Shown here piece by piece: positions 31,363 through 41,489 of a stretch of 64,000 nt of DNA (position 1 is its first letter; every line of letters begins with the position of its first letter). This stretch comes from an uncultured Flavobacteriaceae bacterium (lineage in GTDB: Bacteria; Bacteroidota; Bacteroidia; Flavobacteriales; Flavobacteriaceae). The notes under the pieces were generated by a model, which saw only the letters and a program-made list of their open reading frames with translations, was not told the origin of the DNA and ran no database searches. Location: contig CANMSN010000015.1 in NCBI GenBank assembly GCA_947500585.1, positions 1-64,000 of the forward strand. Direction: 5' to 3'. The position numbers and the translations under genes were made by a program.

Positions 31363-32898
31363 TTAATTTACAATTACTTTGTAGTTGCTTATAGTTTGAT
31401 TTGAAATAATTTTAAATACATACATACCTTTAGTAAAATGGCTAATATTAATAGTTGCTGAATTTGATAGTTCAGATTTAATTAGCTCCCTACCATTTAA
31501 ATCGTAAACTTGGAGTAAATAACTACCCCATTCAGATTTTATATTAATTAAGTTTTTTGTTGGGTTTGGAAATAAACGAAACTCATTTTTAGTTACTTCA
31601 GGTTCTAATCCTAAAGTTGAAGCTGATTTATAAACACGAACATAATCGACTAAAGCATCAGATAACATTCCTATGGGTTGACTTTGAAAATCGCCATCAC
31701 CAAAACTTGCACCAACGGAAAGCCAAAGCCATTCAGGAACTTGTGGTACAACTGAATATCCATTTGGATCTACAGTAAATGGAAGCGGTTTATTTGGGTT
31801 TGTAGATACTACCTTTACACCATCATAATAAATATCCATAAAATTCTCAGTCCAATGTAATCCAAATACATGATATCCTGAATGTAAATTAGGTGTGTTA
31901 TATGGTATGGTATGGTTTTTTTTATTGGCACCATATCCATCAAAATGCACCACAGCTTTTGTGTTATTTGCAACCCACGCAGATTCGAAAATATCTACTT
32001 CAGCACCATCAGCTCCAGAATTATCAACGTTTCCTTGATTACTACCTTGTAACCAAAATGCCGTATGGTTTCCCTTTGCTGTTTCTGCAATTTGAATTCT
32101 GGCTTCTAAATACCCATAAGTTGGTTCATAAAGACTTCTACTTTCTATACTTCCACAATACATAGTATTATTATCAACTTTCTCACCCCTTAAAACCAAG
32201 TTTCCAGAACCATTTAAAAAAGCATTTTCATTTACCCACCACCAATCTGTTACGCCTAAATTAGGCCTTGGGTTTCTTGAGCGGTTACTAACAGATACTT
32301 GCCATTTTAAAGTATTAATTTCAGCTCCCTCAAATTCATCACTAAAATCTAAATTCCAATCACCTGAAACCCCTAAAGGTTGAGTATTTACTGGAGTATT
32401 TGAATCTATAAAACTAGAAGAGGTATTACTATCTTGCATAATATTAACATTGTCAATTCTTAGTGGTCTATTACCATTTTCCTTGAAGAATATTAGCCTA
32501 ACAGTTGTTATGTTATTTGGTACTGTAAATGAGAAAGCACCATCTGTATGCCATGTATCAACTACGGTTGATAACACAAAACTTCCTAATACAGTGCCTC
32601 CTGAAATACCATCTCTTACTACTACAGTCATATTTGCGCCACCAGATAGAACCCATCTATAATTAAAAACTACATTATATGTCTCTTCAGGATTTACTGT
32701 AAAAGATTGGACAAGAGATCCATCCCCATTATTAATATTACCTGAAAGTGAGTTTGTTAAATCATCTAAAACTACTTGATTTTTAAATCCAGTCCAAGGG
32801 CTTAAGGCACCTGATTGGAAATTTCCATTTGTAATAAGGTTTTGTCCAAAATGTAAATAAGAAATGAATAATGATATTACTAAGATATTTACTTTCAT
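31363..32898 (-). CDS. GH16 enzyme with N-terminal binding module and T9SS tail
   Basis: A 511-aa secreted protein. Signal peptide, then a CBM4_9-like module (about residues 19-155; GNFQSGALSPWTGFKN, RPLRIDNVNIM), then a GH16 domain (about 178-430) with the catalytic EVDIFE motif near residue 298 and FWLQG before it. The T9SS tail (FRLFPNPTKNLINI) closes it. GH16 cleaves beta-1,3/1,4-glucans or galactans (laminarin, agar, porphyran, carrageenan); the extra residue in EVDIFE is the beta-bulge form. The exact target is uncertain. The binding module is shared with two neighbours. Confidence 0.85.
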   Translation of the reverse strand: MKVNILVISLFISYLHFGQNLITNGNFQSGALSPWTGFKNQVVLDDLTNSLSGNINNGDGSLVQSFTVNPEETYNVVFNYRWVLSGGANMTVVVRDGISGGTVLGSFVLSTVVDTWHTDGAFSFTVPNNITTVRLIFFKENGNRPLRIDNVNIMQDSNTSSSFIDSNTPVNTQPLGVSGDWNLDFSDEFEGAEINTLKWQVSVSNRSRNPRPNLGVTDWWWVNENAFLNGSGNLVLRGEKVDNNTMYCGSIESRSLYEPTYGYLEARIQIAETAKGNHTAFWLQGSNQGNVDNSGADGAEVDIFESAWVANNTKAVVHFDGYGANKKNHTIPYNTPNLHSGYHVFGLHWTENFMDIYYDGVKVVSTNPNKPLPFTVDPNGYSVVPQVPEWLWLSVGASFGDGDFQSQPIGMLSDALVDYVRVYKSASTLGLEPEVTKNEFRLFPNPTKNLINIKSEWGSYLLQVYDLNGRELIKSELSNSATINISHFTKGMYVFKIISNQTISNYKVIVN

Positions 32899-32907
32899 AT
32901 TTATTTT

Positions 32908-34350
32908 TTAATGAGATGAACTCACTTTTTTATCTGTAGGTGCTTTGTATAAAACGGGTTTATTCTCCATTAGTCTTTTGTGAATATGATAGGTAATATC
33001 TTCCCAAGGTTTTCCCTCTGCCCATAAGGGTGCTGTCATATTCGACTCCCAAACAGATAATTTTTTTGATAACCTATTATACCTATTGGTATCTTTAGTA
33101 GCAAGATTATTTATTTCTCCAATATCGCTTGATAAGTTATACATAACACTACCAAAATTTTTTAATCTAATTAATTTATGATCTCCGATTCTAGCTCCTG
33201 CCTCATCCAACTTCCGCCAATAAAGTTGTTGATGTGGATTTCCAGATTTATCATTTAATAAATACGGCAATAGGTTTACACCGTCTAATACCAAATTTTC
33301 TACTTTATTAATTTGAGCAGCGGCTAATGAAGTACTAAAAATATCTAAAGATGAGGTTAAACCTTCAAATTTTTGATTTCCTTCAATTTTAGCTGGCCAA
33401 TTTACAATGAATGGTACACGATGGCCACCTTCAAATTTATTACCTTTCCAACCTTTTAATGGTCCATTTTTTGAACTGTTGTTGTGAGCGCCTCCATTAT
33501 CACTTAAGAAATAAATTAAGGTATTGTCTAGAATATTTAGTTCTTTTAATTTGTTGCGCAATCTTCCAATATTTTCATCCAGAGACCACGTCATGGCGGC
33601 TAAATGTTGTCTTGGGTGATTCTTATATTTTTCTAAATCAATAAGTTTAGCTTCCATAGGTGTATGAACCGCATTATAAGCTAAATACATAAAAAAGGGT
33701 TGATCTTTATTTTCTTCAACAAAATCTACTGATCGATCTCCTAATACATCTGTTAAATAGCCATCAAATTCTACACGCTTCCCGTTTTGTTGAAGCATGT
33801 GTTCTTTTGATGGGTTATTGATTGGGAAGTATGATCTTCCTCCACCTAAAAATCCGTAAAATTCATCAAAACCTCTTTTGTTAGGATGATCAGTTGATGT
33901 AGCTCCTAAATGCCATTTCCCAATTGCAATTGTTTTATAATTATGCTTTTGAAAAACATCGGCCATAGTTTCCACATTGTCTGAAAGTCCAACATCACCT
34001 GAAGCCGTATCTCCAGTACCATTGGCTTCAAACCCAAAACGTTGTTGATATTTTCCAGTAATAAGTCCTGCTCTTGATGGGGCACAAACCGTTGCACTAA
34101 CATGAGCATCTGTAAAAAAAACACCATCTTTTGCTAAATTATCTATGTTGGGTGTTTCTAAATCTTCACTCCCCATAAAACCAAAATCTACATAACCAGC
34201 ATCATCAACAACAATTATAATAATATTAGGTTTCACAATTTCTTTTTGAACTTTTGAAACTAAAAGATTATCCTTTGGATTGTTATTAACACATGAATAT
34301 AAAATAATAGCTAAGCTAAATAGCAAAATATTTTTTAGTATTCTAATCAT
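32908..34350 (-). CDS. S1-family sulfatase, lipoprotein
   Basis: A 480-aa lipoprotein (lipobox LYSC near residue 20). Metal and nucleophile sites: IIIIVVDDAGYVDFGFMG near 44, CAPSR with the formylglycine cysteine near 87, GKWHLG near 147, SDNGGAHNN near 285. It cleaves sulfate esters from a polysaccharide, and needs FGE or AtsB maturation. A hairpin terminator lies between it and the upstream gene, so it may use read-through or its own promoter. The position of the sulfate removed is unknown. Confidence 0.92.
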   Translation of the reverse strand: MIRILKNILLFSLAIILYSCVNNNPKDNLLVSKVQKEIVKPNIIIIVVDDAGYVDFGFMGSEDLETPNIDNLAKDGVFFTDAHVSATVCAPSRAGLITGKYQQRFGFEANGTGDTASGDVGLSDNVETMADVFQKHNYKTIAIGKWHLGATSTDHPNKRGFDEFYGFLGGGRSYFPINNPSKEHMLQQNGKRVEFDGYLTDVLGDRSVDFVEENKDQPFFMYLAYNAVHTPMEAKLIDLEKYKNHPRQHLAAMTWSLDENIGRLRNKLKELNILDNTLIYFLSDNGGAHNNSSKNGPLKGWKGNKFEGGHRVPFIVNWPAKIEGNQKFEGLTSSLDIFSTSLAAAQINKVENLVLDGVNLLPYLLNDKSGNPHQQLYWRKLDEAGARIGDHKLIRLKNFGSVMYNLSSDIGEINNLATKDTNRYNRLSKKLSVWESNMTAPLWAEGKPWEDITYHIHKRLMENKPVLYKAPTDKKVSSSH

Positions 34351-34404
34351 AAACTATACTCCCTAATTTATTTTATTTAGTGATATCATTTAATAAAAAC
34401 AAAC

Positions 34405-34437
34405 GGGAATTCTTAGTGCTTTTGAAAAAGAACTCCC
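34405..34437 (-). terminator. intra-PUL hairpin terminator
   Basis: GGGAATTCTT (34405-34414) and AAGAACTCCC (34428-34437) pair with one mismatch. On the minus strand it is followed by GTTTGTTTTTATT. It lies after the binding-module gene and before the sulfatase, so may reduce expression of the distal genes. Confidence 0.65.
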
Positions 34438-34479
34438 AATTACTTACTCAACAAACTAAGTTAACTATTAATCATGTTA

Positions 34480-35256
34480 TTATTCCTTAATAAATTTATA
34501 AGACCCTACTGCATCTTCAATAAATGCTTTTACTATATAAACACCTTTAGAAAGAGTCGAAATGTTTACTTCTGTATTTTTACTGTCTATATTTTTATTT
34601 AATACTTCTTGACCAAGTAGGTTATAAACTTCTATTTTATTTATGTTTTTAACTGCTGATAATTTTATATAATCGTTAGCTGGGTTAGGGTATGATTTAA
34701 AACTAAATTGTTCTAAATCTTTAACTGAAGCTGTTGGCGCTAGAGTTAAACTTACATTATCAATTCTTAAAGGTCTATTACCACTTCCTTTGTAAAATAA
34801 AAGTCTTATTTGTGTTACTCCCGTTGGAGCTTCAAGGGAAAAAGAAGTTCCAGTAAACCAAGTGTCAGGAGTTGTACTCAAAGTATAGCCATTAGTAGTT
34901 GTTCCTCCAATTAAATCTAAATTGGGTTTCCCCGCAGCTAAATCATCTTTTACTCTAACAGTCATGTTATAGTTACCTGATCCACTTACCCATTTGTAAT
35001 CAAAATCTATATCATATGTTTCACCAGGAGTAACTGTAATTACCTGAAACATTGATGCTTCACCATTATTACCATTTCCAACATTGGGATCAGGACTAGC
35101 AGCAGCTCCTAAAACTTGAGCATTAAATCCAGCCCAAGGGCTTGTTGCTGTTGTAATAGCACCCGTTTGGGTGTCAAATGTTCCATCGGATATTAAGTTT
35201 TGTCCAAAGCTTAATGAAATGGTTAATAGTGTTAATAAAAATGTAATTTTTTTCAT
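34480..35256 (-). CDS. stand-alone binding-module protein with T9SS tail
   Basis: A 258-aa secreted protein. The start at 35256 (MKKITFLLTLLTISLSFGQ) gives a proper signal peptide; an in-frame start 13 codons upstream does not. Residues 19-175 are the same CBM4_9-like module as in the GH16 and GH128 neighbours (LISDGTFD, SPWAGFN, GNRPLRIDNVSL). A T9SS type A tail (KSYPNPANDYIKLS) follows. No enzyme domain. Probably a surface-exposed glycan-binding protein, by analogy with SusE/F-type helpers. The ligand is unknown. Confidence 0.75.
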   Translation of the reverse strand: MKKITFLLTLLTISLSFGQNLISDGTFDTQTGAITTATSPWAGFNAQVLGAAASPDPNVGNGNNGEASMFQVITVTPGETYDIDFDYKWVSGSGNYNMTVRVKDDLAAGKPNLDLIGGTTTNGYTLSTTPDTWFTGTSFSLEAPTGVTQIRLLFYKGSGNRPLRIDNVSLTLAPTASVKDLEQFSFKSYPNPANDYIKLSAVKNINKIEVYNLLGQEVLNKNIDSKNTEVNISTLSKGVYIVKAFIEDAVGSYKFIKE

Positions 35257-35331
35257 AATGTTTAGTTTTAAATAATTAATAAGTAAAACTTTCATGATAT
35301 AAAATCATGAAAGTTTTATGATTTTAAAGTT

Positions 35332-36687
35332 TTATTCTTTCAATTTTAAGGAAACATCATCAAGGTGTAATGGTGGATTCCCATTAGCTTTATAGAAAAC
35401 TATTCTTAAATTTGTTACACCAGAAGGCACCTCATACTCATAGGTTGTTTCAACCCACTGATCAGAAGTTGATACTGGATCATATCTTTGAAGTAACCCA
35501 GCACCACCTGAAACATCATTATCCCTTAAAACTGGTCGTAAAACATTAGTGTCTCCAGTCTCTTGCCATTTAGTTGCAAATTTCAAAACATAAGTTTTTC
35601 CTGCTTCTACTGATGCAACAGTAAATAATGACCCATCTCCATTTTCTATTTTACCTGCAAACCCGCCGTTATTTGGATTTGCTGTATAAATTCCATTTTT
35701 AAAACCTTGCCATGGCGCTATTGCACCTGTTTCAAAATTACCATTAATAAGTATTTCATCTTCGTCTATTTCTGGAGTAAACTCGGTGTCTTGCCCAGGC
35801 CCTATTTCAGTATTAGGGCTAATTCCTGCATAAAGTTCACCTACAGTAGTAATATTAGCATCATCATCAAATAGAGCTGAAGTATATAAAGGTGCTTGTG
35901 TACCAGAAAACCATGCGTAACGATGAATATAATCGATTTCATCTAGCGCATTTAATGTTTCTGTCATAAAATTCATAACTGTAGCTTCACTATGTTTATT
36001 TGCTTCTGGAGATGTAGCATTCCAATCTGCAACTGCAAATTCCGTTATCCAAATAGGTCTCTTGTACGCATTGTAGGTATCTTTTAATTTATTTATAAGA
36101 CTTAATACATTAGGACCTCCATAACTATGAACAGCTACAAAATCAATTCTCAAATTTAGAGCTTCGGCTTTTTCCATAAACTCTACCATCCAATCGTTAT
36201 TTGGACCTACTGTTGCAGGAGAACCAAGAGGCACTCCTAAAGACTCTAATTGTGGCCATAATTCAATGGCTTCATCAACTGTCATATTTGCCTGAGCTGC
36301 ACCATCTGGTTCGTTAAAACCTAAAACATACTTTACTCTACCTTCATCTATAAGTTGCTTTACTTCATCAAGTCTTTCTTGTGTTACAGAACCCTTACCC
36401 CAGAACATAGGAACAAACTCTACATTTTCAGGAATTTCTTCTCTTAATTCTCTACCCCAACTGTACATCCAATGTGCTTTTAGAGCACTCGTTTTATGTG
36501 ACCAAGCTTTAGATCTACTTGTAAAAGCAACTCCTTTTTTGCTTAATTTTTGTTCATCTGTTAATTGAATGTTTTCTTGCTCAGATACTACCGCATCAGC
36601 AGCTTCTCCATCAAAATCTCCAATAATATTTTTTTCGCAACTCACTATCATTAGCGAGAGAATTATTATAGATAAATACTTTTTCAT
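35332..36687 (-). CDS. GH128-like lipoprotein with C-terminal binding module
   Basis: A 451-aa lipoprotein (MIVSCEKN, Cys near residue 17). Residues 50-295 form a TIM-barrel glycosidase of the Glyco_hydro_cc / GH128 type: LGFNEPDG with the acid/base Glu near 124 and PIWITEFAVADW with the nucleophile Glu near 214. GH128 members cleave beta-1,3-glucans. Residues 313-451 are the CBM4_9-like module also found in the next genes (GNFETGAIAPWQGFKNG). It lies 32 bases after susD, in the same operon. Confidence 0.82.
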   Translation of the reverse strand: MKKYLSIIILSLMIVSCEKNIIGDFDGEAADAVVSEQENIQLTDEQKLSKKGVAFTSRSKAWSHKTSALKAHWMYSWGRELREEIPENVEFVPMFWGKGSVTQERLDEVKQLIDEGRVKYVLGFNEPDGAAQANMTVDEAIELWPQLESLGVPLGSPATVGPNNDWMVEFMEKAEALNLRIDFVAVHSYGGPNVLSLINKLKDTYNAYKRPIWITEFAVADWNATSPEANKHSEATVMNFMTETLNALDEIDYIHRYAWFSGTQAPLYTSALFDDDANITTVGELYAGISPNTEIGPGQDTEFTPEIDEDEILINGNFETGAIAPWQGFKNGIYTANPNNGGFAGKIENGDGSLFTVASVEAGKTYVLKFATKWQETGDTNVLRPVLRDNDVSGGAGLLQRYDPVSTSDQWVETTYEYEVPSGVTNLRIVFYKANGNPPLHLDDVSLKLKE

Positions 36688-36719
36688 GTTTATTTATTTT
36701 TTTATTATTAATAATTATT

Positions 36720-38264
36720 TTATTGCCAAACAGGGTTTTGTATTAATTGAGTATTCACATCTATTTCACTTTGAGGAATAGGAAACACTTCCGATTTACC
36801 ACCTCGATATTGTGGGTTGTATGGGCCTACTGGATCTGCAATTGCTCTATTAAAAGCTTCCTCCACAAGCCCCCAACGTTTTAAATCCATAAAACGCAAT
36901 CCTTCCAAAGCGAGTTCTACGCGTCTTTCATGCCTTACAATTTCAATCATTTGCTGTTGGTTTACAGAACCCTCAACACTCTCTACACTAGGCATGTCTA
37001 CACGTGCTCTAACTTGATTCACTAAGCCTGCTGCTGCAGAAACATTTCCAGTTTCTGCCATAGCTTCAGCACGCATCAACAAAATATCAGCATATCGCAC
37101 TATATAAAAATCTTGTGATCCTTCTGCAAATTCCCTATTGCCTTCTGCATCAGCGCTATTTCTAATATATTTTCTCATGCCATATCTCGTTGGACTGTTA
37201 CCTAAAAATCTATCAGGGTTTACAAAATATTGATCACCCGTAAAATAAATAGTTGCTGTAGCCCTTGGGTCTCTGTTTTCTCTTTCTGCTGATGCATTAA
37301 AAAGTGGAGAACTGGTAATAGGTAATCCATCTGTACAGTAATAATCATTTGCCAAATTTGGCATAGGACGTTGATCTACTTTAGGTGAACCAGCAAAAGT
37401 ACCTGAGAATATCTCTCCATTACTACTGTCATCTCCTCTTAAAAACCTAATTGAAAAGACAATTTCATTAGATTTTTCATTTTCTGGCGTAAACAATTCA
37501 CCATAATTAGGATGTAATGAATAACCTAAGCCCATAGCTTGTTCGGTTAATGCTAGTACTCCAAATTCTCCGTCATATTGTTTATTGTATAATTGAACTC
37601 TTGCAAAAAGACCAAGAGCTGCTCCTTTTGTTGCGTAACCATATAAATCATTTGGTTGAGTAACTGGTAAGAATTTTATAGCTAGTTTTAAATCTTCTCT
37701 GATTTGTTCCGTGATTTCTGCATAAGTATTTTTTGATATGTAAGCAGTTTCAAGAGTTTGCGGCTCTGTAATTAATGGCGCATCTTCAAAATAAACAGCA
37801 AGATTAAAATACATTAAAGATCTTAGAAAAAGTGCTTGACCTAGTAATGCCTGCTTTGTTTCTGGCGCAACTAAATCATCAGAAATTACATCTACGTTTT
37901 TAATTACTGCATTTACCCGAGCAATACCTCTATATAAATCTAACCATATGGCTTCAATTGGACCACTTGATGGATCTAAAGTTCCTTCCATAAAAACGCC
38001 TGGACCTTCCCATTTAAATTGGTTAAACGCATTATCACCTATATTATCAAAACCTGGGAATCCTTGCCAGCCATTTAGGTTTCCACCGTACATGGATCTT
38101 GATTGAAGAGTCGAATAAACACCATTAAGAGCTAAAAATGCATCTTTTTCACTTTTCCAAAAATTACCTTCAGCTATTTGAGTTAATGAAGGAGTTTCTA
38201 AATACTCATTATTACAATTAGTAAATGTAAGTGCAATACAAATTGCTAATATTATCTTTTTCAT
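36720..38264 (-). CDS. SusD/RagB-family nutrient-uptake lipoprotein
   Basis: A 514-aa outer-membrane lipoprotein (TFTNCNNEYLETPS, Cys near residue 18). SusD features are clear: ALNGVYSTLQSRSMYGG, TKQALLGQALFLRSLMYFNL near 150, NEIVFSIRF, YIVRYADILLMRAEAMAETGN near 395, and LALEGLRFMDLKRWG near 465. It binds glycan at the cell surface and works as the lid of the SusC transporter encoded 4 bases upstream. Confidence 0.95.
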   Translation of the reverse strand: MKKIILAICIALTFTNCNNEYLETPSLTQIAEGNFWKSEKDAFLALNGVYSTLQSRSMYGGNLNGWQGFPGFDNIGDNAFNQFKWEGPGVFMEGTLDPSSGPIEAIWLDLYRGIARVNAVIKNVDVISDDLVAPETKQALLGQALFLRSLMYFNLAVYFEDAPLITEPQTLETAYISKNTYAEITEQIREDLKLAIKFLPVTQPNDLYGYATKGAALGLFARVQLYNKQYDGEFGVLALTEQAMGLGYSLHPNYGELFTPENEKSNEIVFSIRFLRGDDSSNGEIFSGTFAGSPKVDQRPMPNLANDYYCTDGLPITSSPLFNASAERENRDPRATATIYFTGDQYFVNPDRFLGNSPTRYGMRKYIRNSADAEGNREFAEGSQDFYIVRYADILLMRAEAMAETGNVSAAAGLVNQVRARVDMPSVESVEGSVNQQQMIEIVRHERRVELALEGLRFMDLKRWGLVEEAFNRAIADPVGPYNPQYRGGKSEVFPIPQSEIDVNTQLIQNPVWQ

Positions 38265-38268
38265 GTTA

Positions 38269-41200
38269 TTATAATTTTACGTTTAAACCTAAAGTAATTG
38301 TTTTATAAAGCGGTGCATTTCTATTACTTTGACTTCCGCTTGCGCCTTCTGGATCGAAAAACTCTAAACCAGTAAACGTGATTAAGTTTTGTGCTCCTAC
38401 AAAAACACGTAGTTTAGTGATATTAATTTTTTCAGTAACACTATTAGGCAAAGAGTATCCTAATTCAAGAGATTTAAGCCTTAGATAAGATACATCTTGA
38501 ACATAAAAAGATGATACTCTTGTATTATTTTGTCCACCAACCCTAGGTAAACTAGCACTAGGATTTTCAGGCGTCCATCTATTAATCCAATAATCTAAAG
38601 CATTACTTCTATTATCAGGCATTGGTAAATTGCCATTACCCATTAGCAGTCTATCAACACCACTAACACCTTGAAATAAAACGTTTAAATCGAAACCTTT
38701 ATATTCAAAAGATCCGTTAAAGTTTATTAATAAATCCGGGTTTGGATTTCCTATTATAGTCCTATCATCATCATTTACAATACCATCAGGAACACCATCT
38801 GGCCCTGAAACATCTGCATATCTTAAATCTCCTGGTGCCGTATTAGCATTTCCAAATTGTGTAGGCGCATTAGCAATTTCTTCTATGCTTTGAAATACGC
38901 CTATGGCCTGTAAACCGAAATAAGACCTGAATGGTGCCCCTATTCTAATAATGCTGGTATTAGTAATTGTTTCTTCTCCACCTTCACCTAAACCAGTAAC
39001 TTCGTTCCTAAAAAACTTAGTCATATTACCGCCAAGACTAAACCTAGCTTCTCCTATATTACCTCTATAATTAAGCGAAAGTTCAAGTCCTTCATTTACC
39101 ATTGAAGCTGCATTTTGAGCTCCTAAATTGCCAATACCTAGAGTACCTGGTACTGGGAAATTTGTATATAATATATCTTTACTGTCTCTACTAAAATAAC
39201 CAGCAGCAAATTCAACTTTATTTTTAAGTAAGCTTACATCTAAGCCAACATCAAATTGCTCCGTTTCTTCCCATCTAATAGAAGGGTTTGCTAAAGATGT
39301 AATAGCTACACCAACAACAGTTGTATCATCTCCTAAAACATAATCTTGATTTGGGTTGTATGTTTGTTCTGCTATACCTCTACCTATTCTATCATTTCCT
39401 GTAATACCCCAACTCGCTCTTAGTTTTAAATTGTTAATAACGTTTACGTTTTCCATGAACTTTTCTTTGGAAATACGCCAGCCTACAGAAGCGGAAGGAA
39501 AATTACCATATGCAAGTTCTTGAGCAAACCTTGAAGAGCCATCTCGTCTCAAACTAAATTGTGCTAGATATTTTTCTTTGTAGTTGTAATTAAGTCTTCC
39601 ATAAAATGACTGCCATGTATCTTCAAATGCTCCTCCGGACACAGCAGGATCTACAACACCTCCGCCATTAAATTCTTCAACGTTATCTGTTGGAAATCCA
39701 CTTAATTGTCCATTAAAAGCATCTCCTTTAACGTAGATAACAGAATGCCCTAATAATGCTTCAAAATTATGAATCTCTTTAAAGCTTTTTCTATATCTTA
39801 AAATATTCTCATTCAATAATGTATATTCAAAGTTAGTAGCATTACTCAAGTTGTTTAAATCATTTTGTATTACAACATCTCCGTCATAAGAATTTAGTAA
39901 TTGTGTTGGACTAAAGTCTGATGTATTTGTATAAATGATATTAGCACTACCACTGGTTTCAAATGTTAAATTTTTAGATAATTGAATGGTACCTCCAATT
40001 CTTTGACTCACATTAATAACGTCATTTTCATAATTCCCAAGGAAGCCACGTCTCAAAGGATTTGCTGTTTGTAATGAAGGGTTTGTGGCTAACCAAGCTC
40101 CGTCAACTACACCATATTGTCCGTTACTATAAAAAAGTGGAATAGTTGGCGCTGTTCTTTGAAACGAAAAAATAATTCCATTATCCCCTCCAAAAGCATT
40201 TTGCCCCCCTGTAGGTCCCTCATTATGTCTCCAAAATGCGTTAGTAACACTGCTTAGTGTAAACCAATCTTTTAACTTAGAGTTAATATTAAAACTTAAA
40301 TTATAACGTTCACTTTTAAATTTACTTTTTACAATGGCATCTTGTCCTAAATAACCTAAGGAAAGTCTATAAGTAGATTTTTTACTACCACCAGTAAATG
40401 ATAAATTATGATTCTGAATGGATGCTTGTCTTAAAACTTCATCAGCCCAATTGGTATCTGCAAATTGATCTGGTAACGAGCCTGTTCTAATAGCGTCAAT
40501 TTGAGCATCTGTATATCTTGGTATAAACCCAGCACCATCTTCATTTCTGAATTTTTCATTCATCAAAGTTGCATAATCGAGTGCCCCGAGAAATCTAGGT
40601 TTTACAGTGGCATCTTGCACACCATAATAACTGTTATAACTAATTTCAAATTTATCAGCTTCACCGCGTCTAGTAGTTACCAAAACAACACCATTCGCTG
40701 CTCTAGAACCATAAATTGATAGGGCTGAAGCATCTTTTAAAATGGTAATACTTTCAATATCTGAAGGCGCTAAACTATTAAAGGCTGCTAAATCATCGTA
40801 TTGAATATTGTCTATAACTATTAGTGGTGATTGACCTCCAAATGTACCAATACCTCTAATTACAATTGAAGAACCATCAGCACCTGGACTACCCGAAGAT
40901 TGGGTTAATTGAACCCCAGAAAACCGACCATATAATAATTGTCCTGCATTTGTTACCGGTTGGTTTACCTCATCTTTAAAAGTTACCATCTCGACAGCTC
41001 CTGTTAAATTTACTTTTTTCTGTGTACCGTAACCCACAACTACAACTTCATCAAGTTGCGCTGCATCTTCATTTAAAGTAATTTGGTAAGTTTTATTTGC
41101 CCCAACAGTCACTCTGGTTTTTTCAAAACCTACATACGAAACTTCTAAAACATCACCTTGTTTGGCTGTAATAGAAAAGCCACCATCAAAATCGGTAGTA

Positions 41201-41349
41201 GTTCCTGTATTAGTGCCTACAATAATAACTGTTGCTCCTGGCAAAGGTTGTGAGTTAGAATCTGATACCGTCCCAGAAATCACATTTTGTGAAAACGCTA
41301 ATTGACCTAAGGGAATAATTAGCAGAAAATAAAAAATAAATACTTTCAT
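38269..41349 (-). CDS. SusC/RagA-type TonB-linked glycan importer
   Basis: A 1026-aa outer-membrane transporter. Signal peptide, carboxypeptidase-like domain (VISGTVSDSNSQPLPGATVIIVGTN, about 22-100), the SusC signature VVVGYGTQKKVNLTGAV near 103-120, a plug (GSSIVIRGIGTFGGQSPLIVIDN, ASALSIYGSRAANGVVLVTTRRG) and a barrel ending KTITLGLNVKL. It imports oligosaccharides made by surface enzymes. First gene of the leftward operon; promoter and operator candidates lie in the 140-base gap before it. Confidence 0.96.
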   Translation of the reverse strand: MKVFIFYFLLIIPLGQLAFSQNVISGTVSDSNSQPLPGATVIIVGTNTGTTTDFDGGFSITAKQGDVLEVSYVGFEKTRVTVGANKTYQITLNEDAAQLDEVVVVGYGTQKKVNLTGAVEMVTFKDEVNQPVTNAGQLLYGRFSGVQLTQSSGSPGADGSSIVIRGIGTFGGQSPLIVIDNIQYDDLAAFNSLAPSDIESITILKDASALSIYGSRAANGVVLVTTRRGEADKFEISYNSYYGVQDATVKPRFLGALDYATLMNEKFRNEDGAGFIPRYTDAQIDAIRTGSLPDQFADTNWADEVLRQASIQNHNLSFTGGSKKSTYRLSLGYLGQDAIVKSKFKSERYNLSFNINSKLKDWFTLSSVTNAFWRHNEGPTGGQNAFGGDNGIIFSFQRTAPTIPLFYSNGQYGVVDGAWLATNPSLQTANPLRRGFLGNYENDVINVSQRIGGTIQLSKNLTFETSGSANIIYTNTSDFSPTQLLNSYDGDVVIQNDLNNLSNATNFEYTLLNENILRYRKSFKEIHNFEALLGHSVIYVKGDAFNGQLSGFPTDNVEEFNGGGVVDPAVSGGAFEDTWQSFYGRLNYNYKEKYLAQFSLRRDGSSRFAQELAYGNFPSASVGWRISKEKFMENVNVINNLKLRASWGITGNDRIGRGIAEQTYNPNQDYVLGDDTTVVGVAITSLANPSIRWEETEQFDVGLDVSLLKNKVEFAAGYFSRDSKDILYTNFPVPGTLGIGNLGAQNAASMVNEGLELSLNYRGNIGEARFSLGGNMTKFFRNEVTGLGEGGEETITNTSIIRIGAPFRSYFGLQAIGVFQSIEEIANAPTQFGNANTAPGDLRYADVSGPDGVPDGIVNDDDRTIIGNPNPDLLINFNGSFEYKGFDLNVLFQGVSGVDRLLMGNGNLPMPDNRSNALDYWINRWTPENPSASLPRVGGQNNTRVSSFYVQDVSYLRLKSLELGYSLPNSVTEKINITKLRVFVGAQNLITFTGLEFFDPEGASGSQSNRNAPLYKTITLGLNVKL

Positions 41350-41396
41350 AAATTTAGTTTAAGAGTTAGTTTAGAGATTGTATGAAAATCTCATTA

Positions 41397-41404
41397 CAAA
41401 GGTG
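41397..41404 (-). promoter_or_regulatory. probable -7 box of the susC operon
   Basis: On the minus strand it reads CACCTTTG, seven of eight matches to the Bacteroidota TAnnTTTG box, about 48 bases before the susC start codon. Its distance from the shared CCCCTT operator is the same (one base different) as for the divergent sulfatase promoter. Confidence 0.5.
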
Positions 41405-41427
41405 ATTATATTGTATTTGAAGTGATA

Positions 41428-41467
41428 GGTTAAATAAGGCAATAAGGGGTTTAAATAATGCAATACC
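41428..41467 (-). promoter_or_regulatory. putative HTCS operator upstream of susC
   Basis: Minus strand contains ATTATTTAAACCCCTTATTG then a second TTATTTAACC. The same pattern occurs at 45577-45620 before the sulfatase operon. The core is TAAACCCCTT-ATTG-TTATTTA-ACC. Probable binding site of the AraC-type output domain of the regulator encoded next door. Confidence 0.55.
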
Positions 41468-41489
41468 TTTAAAATATTGACTTTACACA

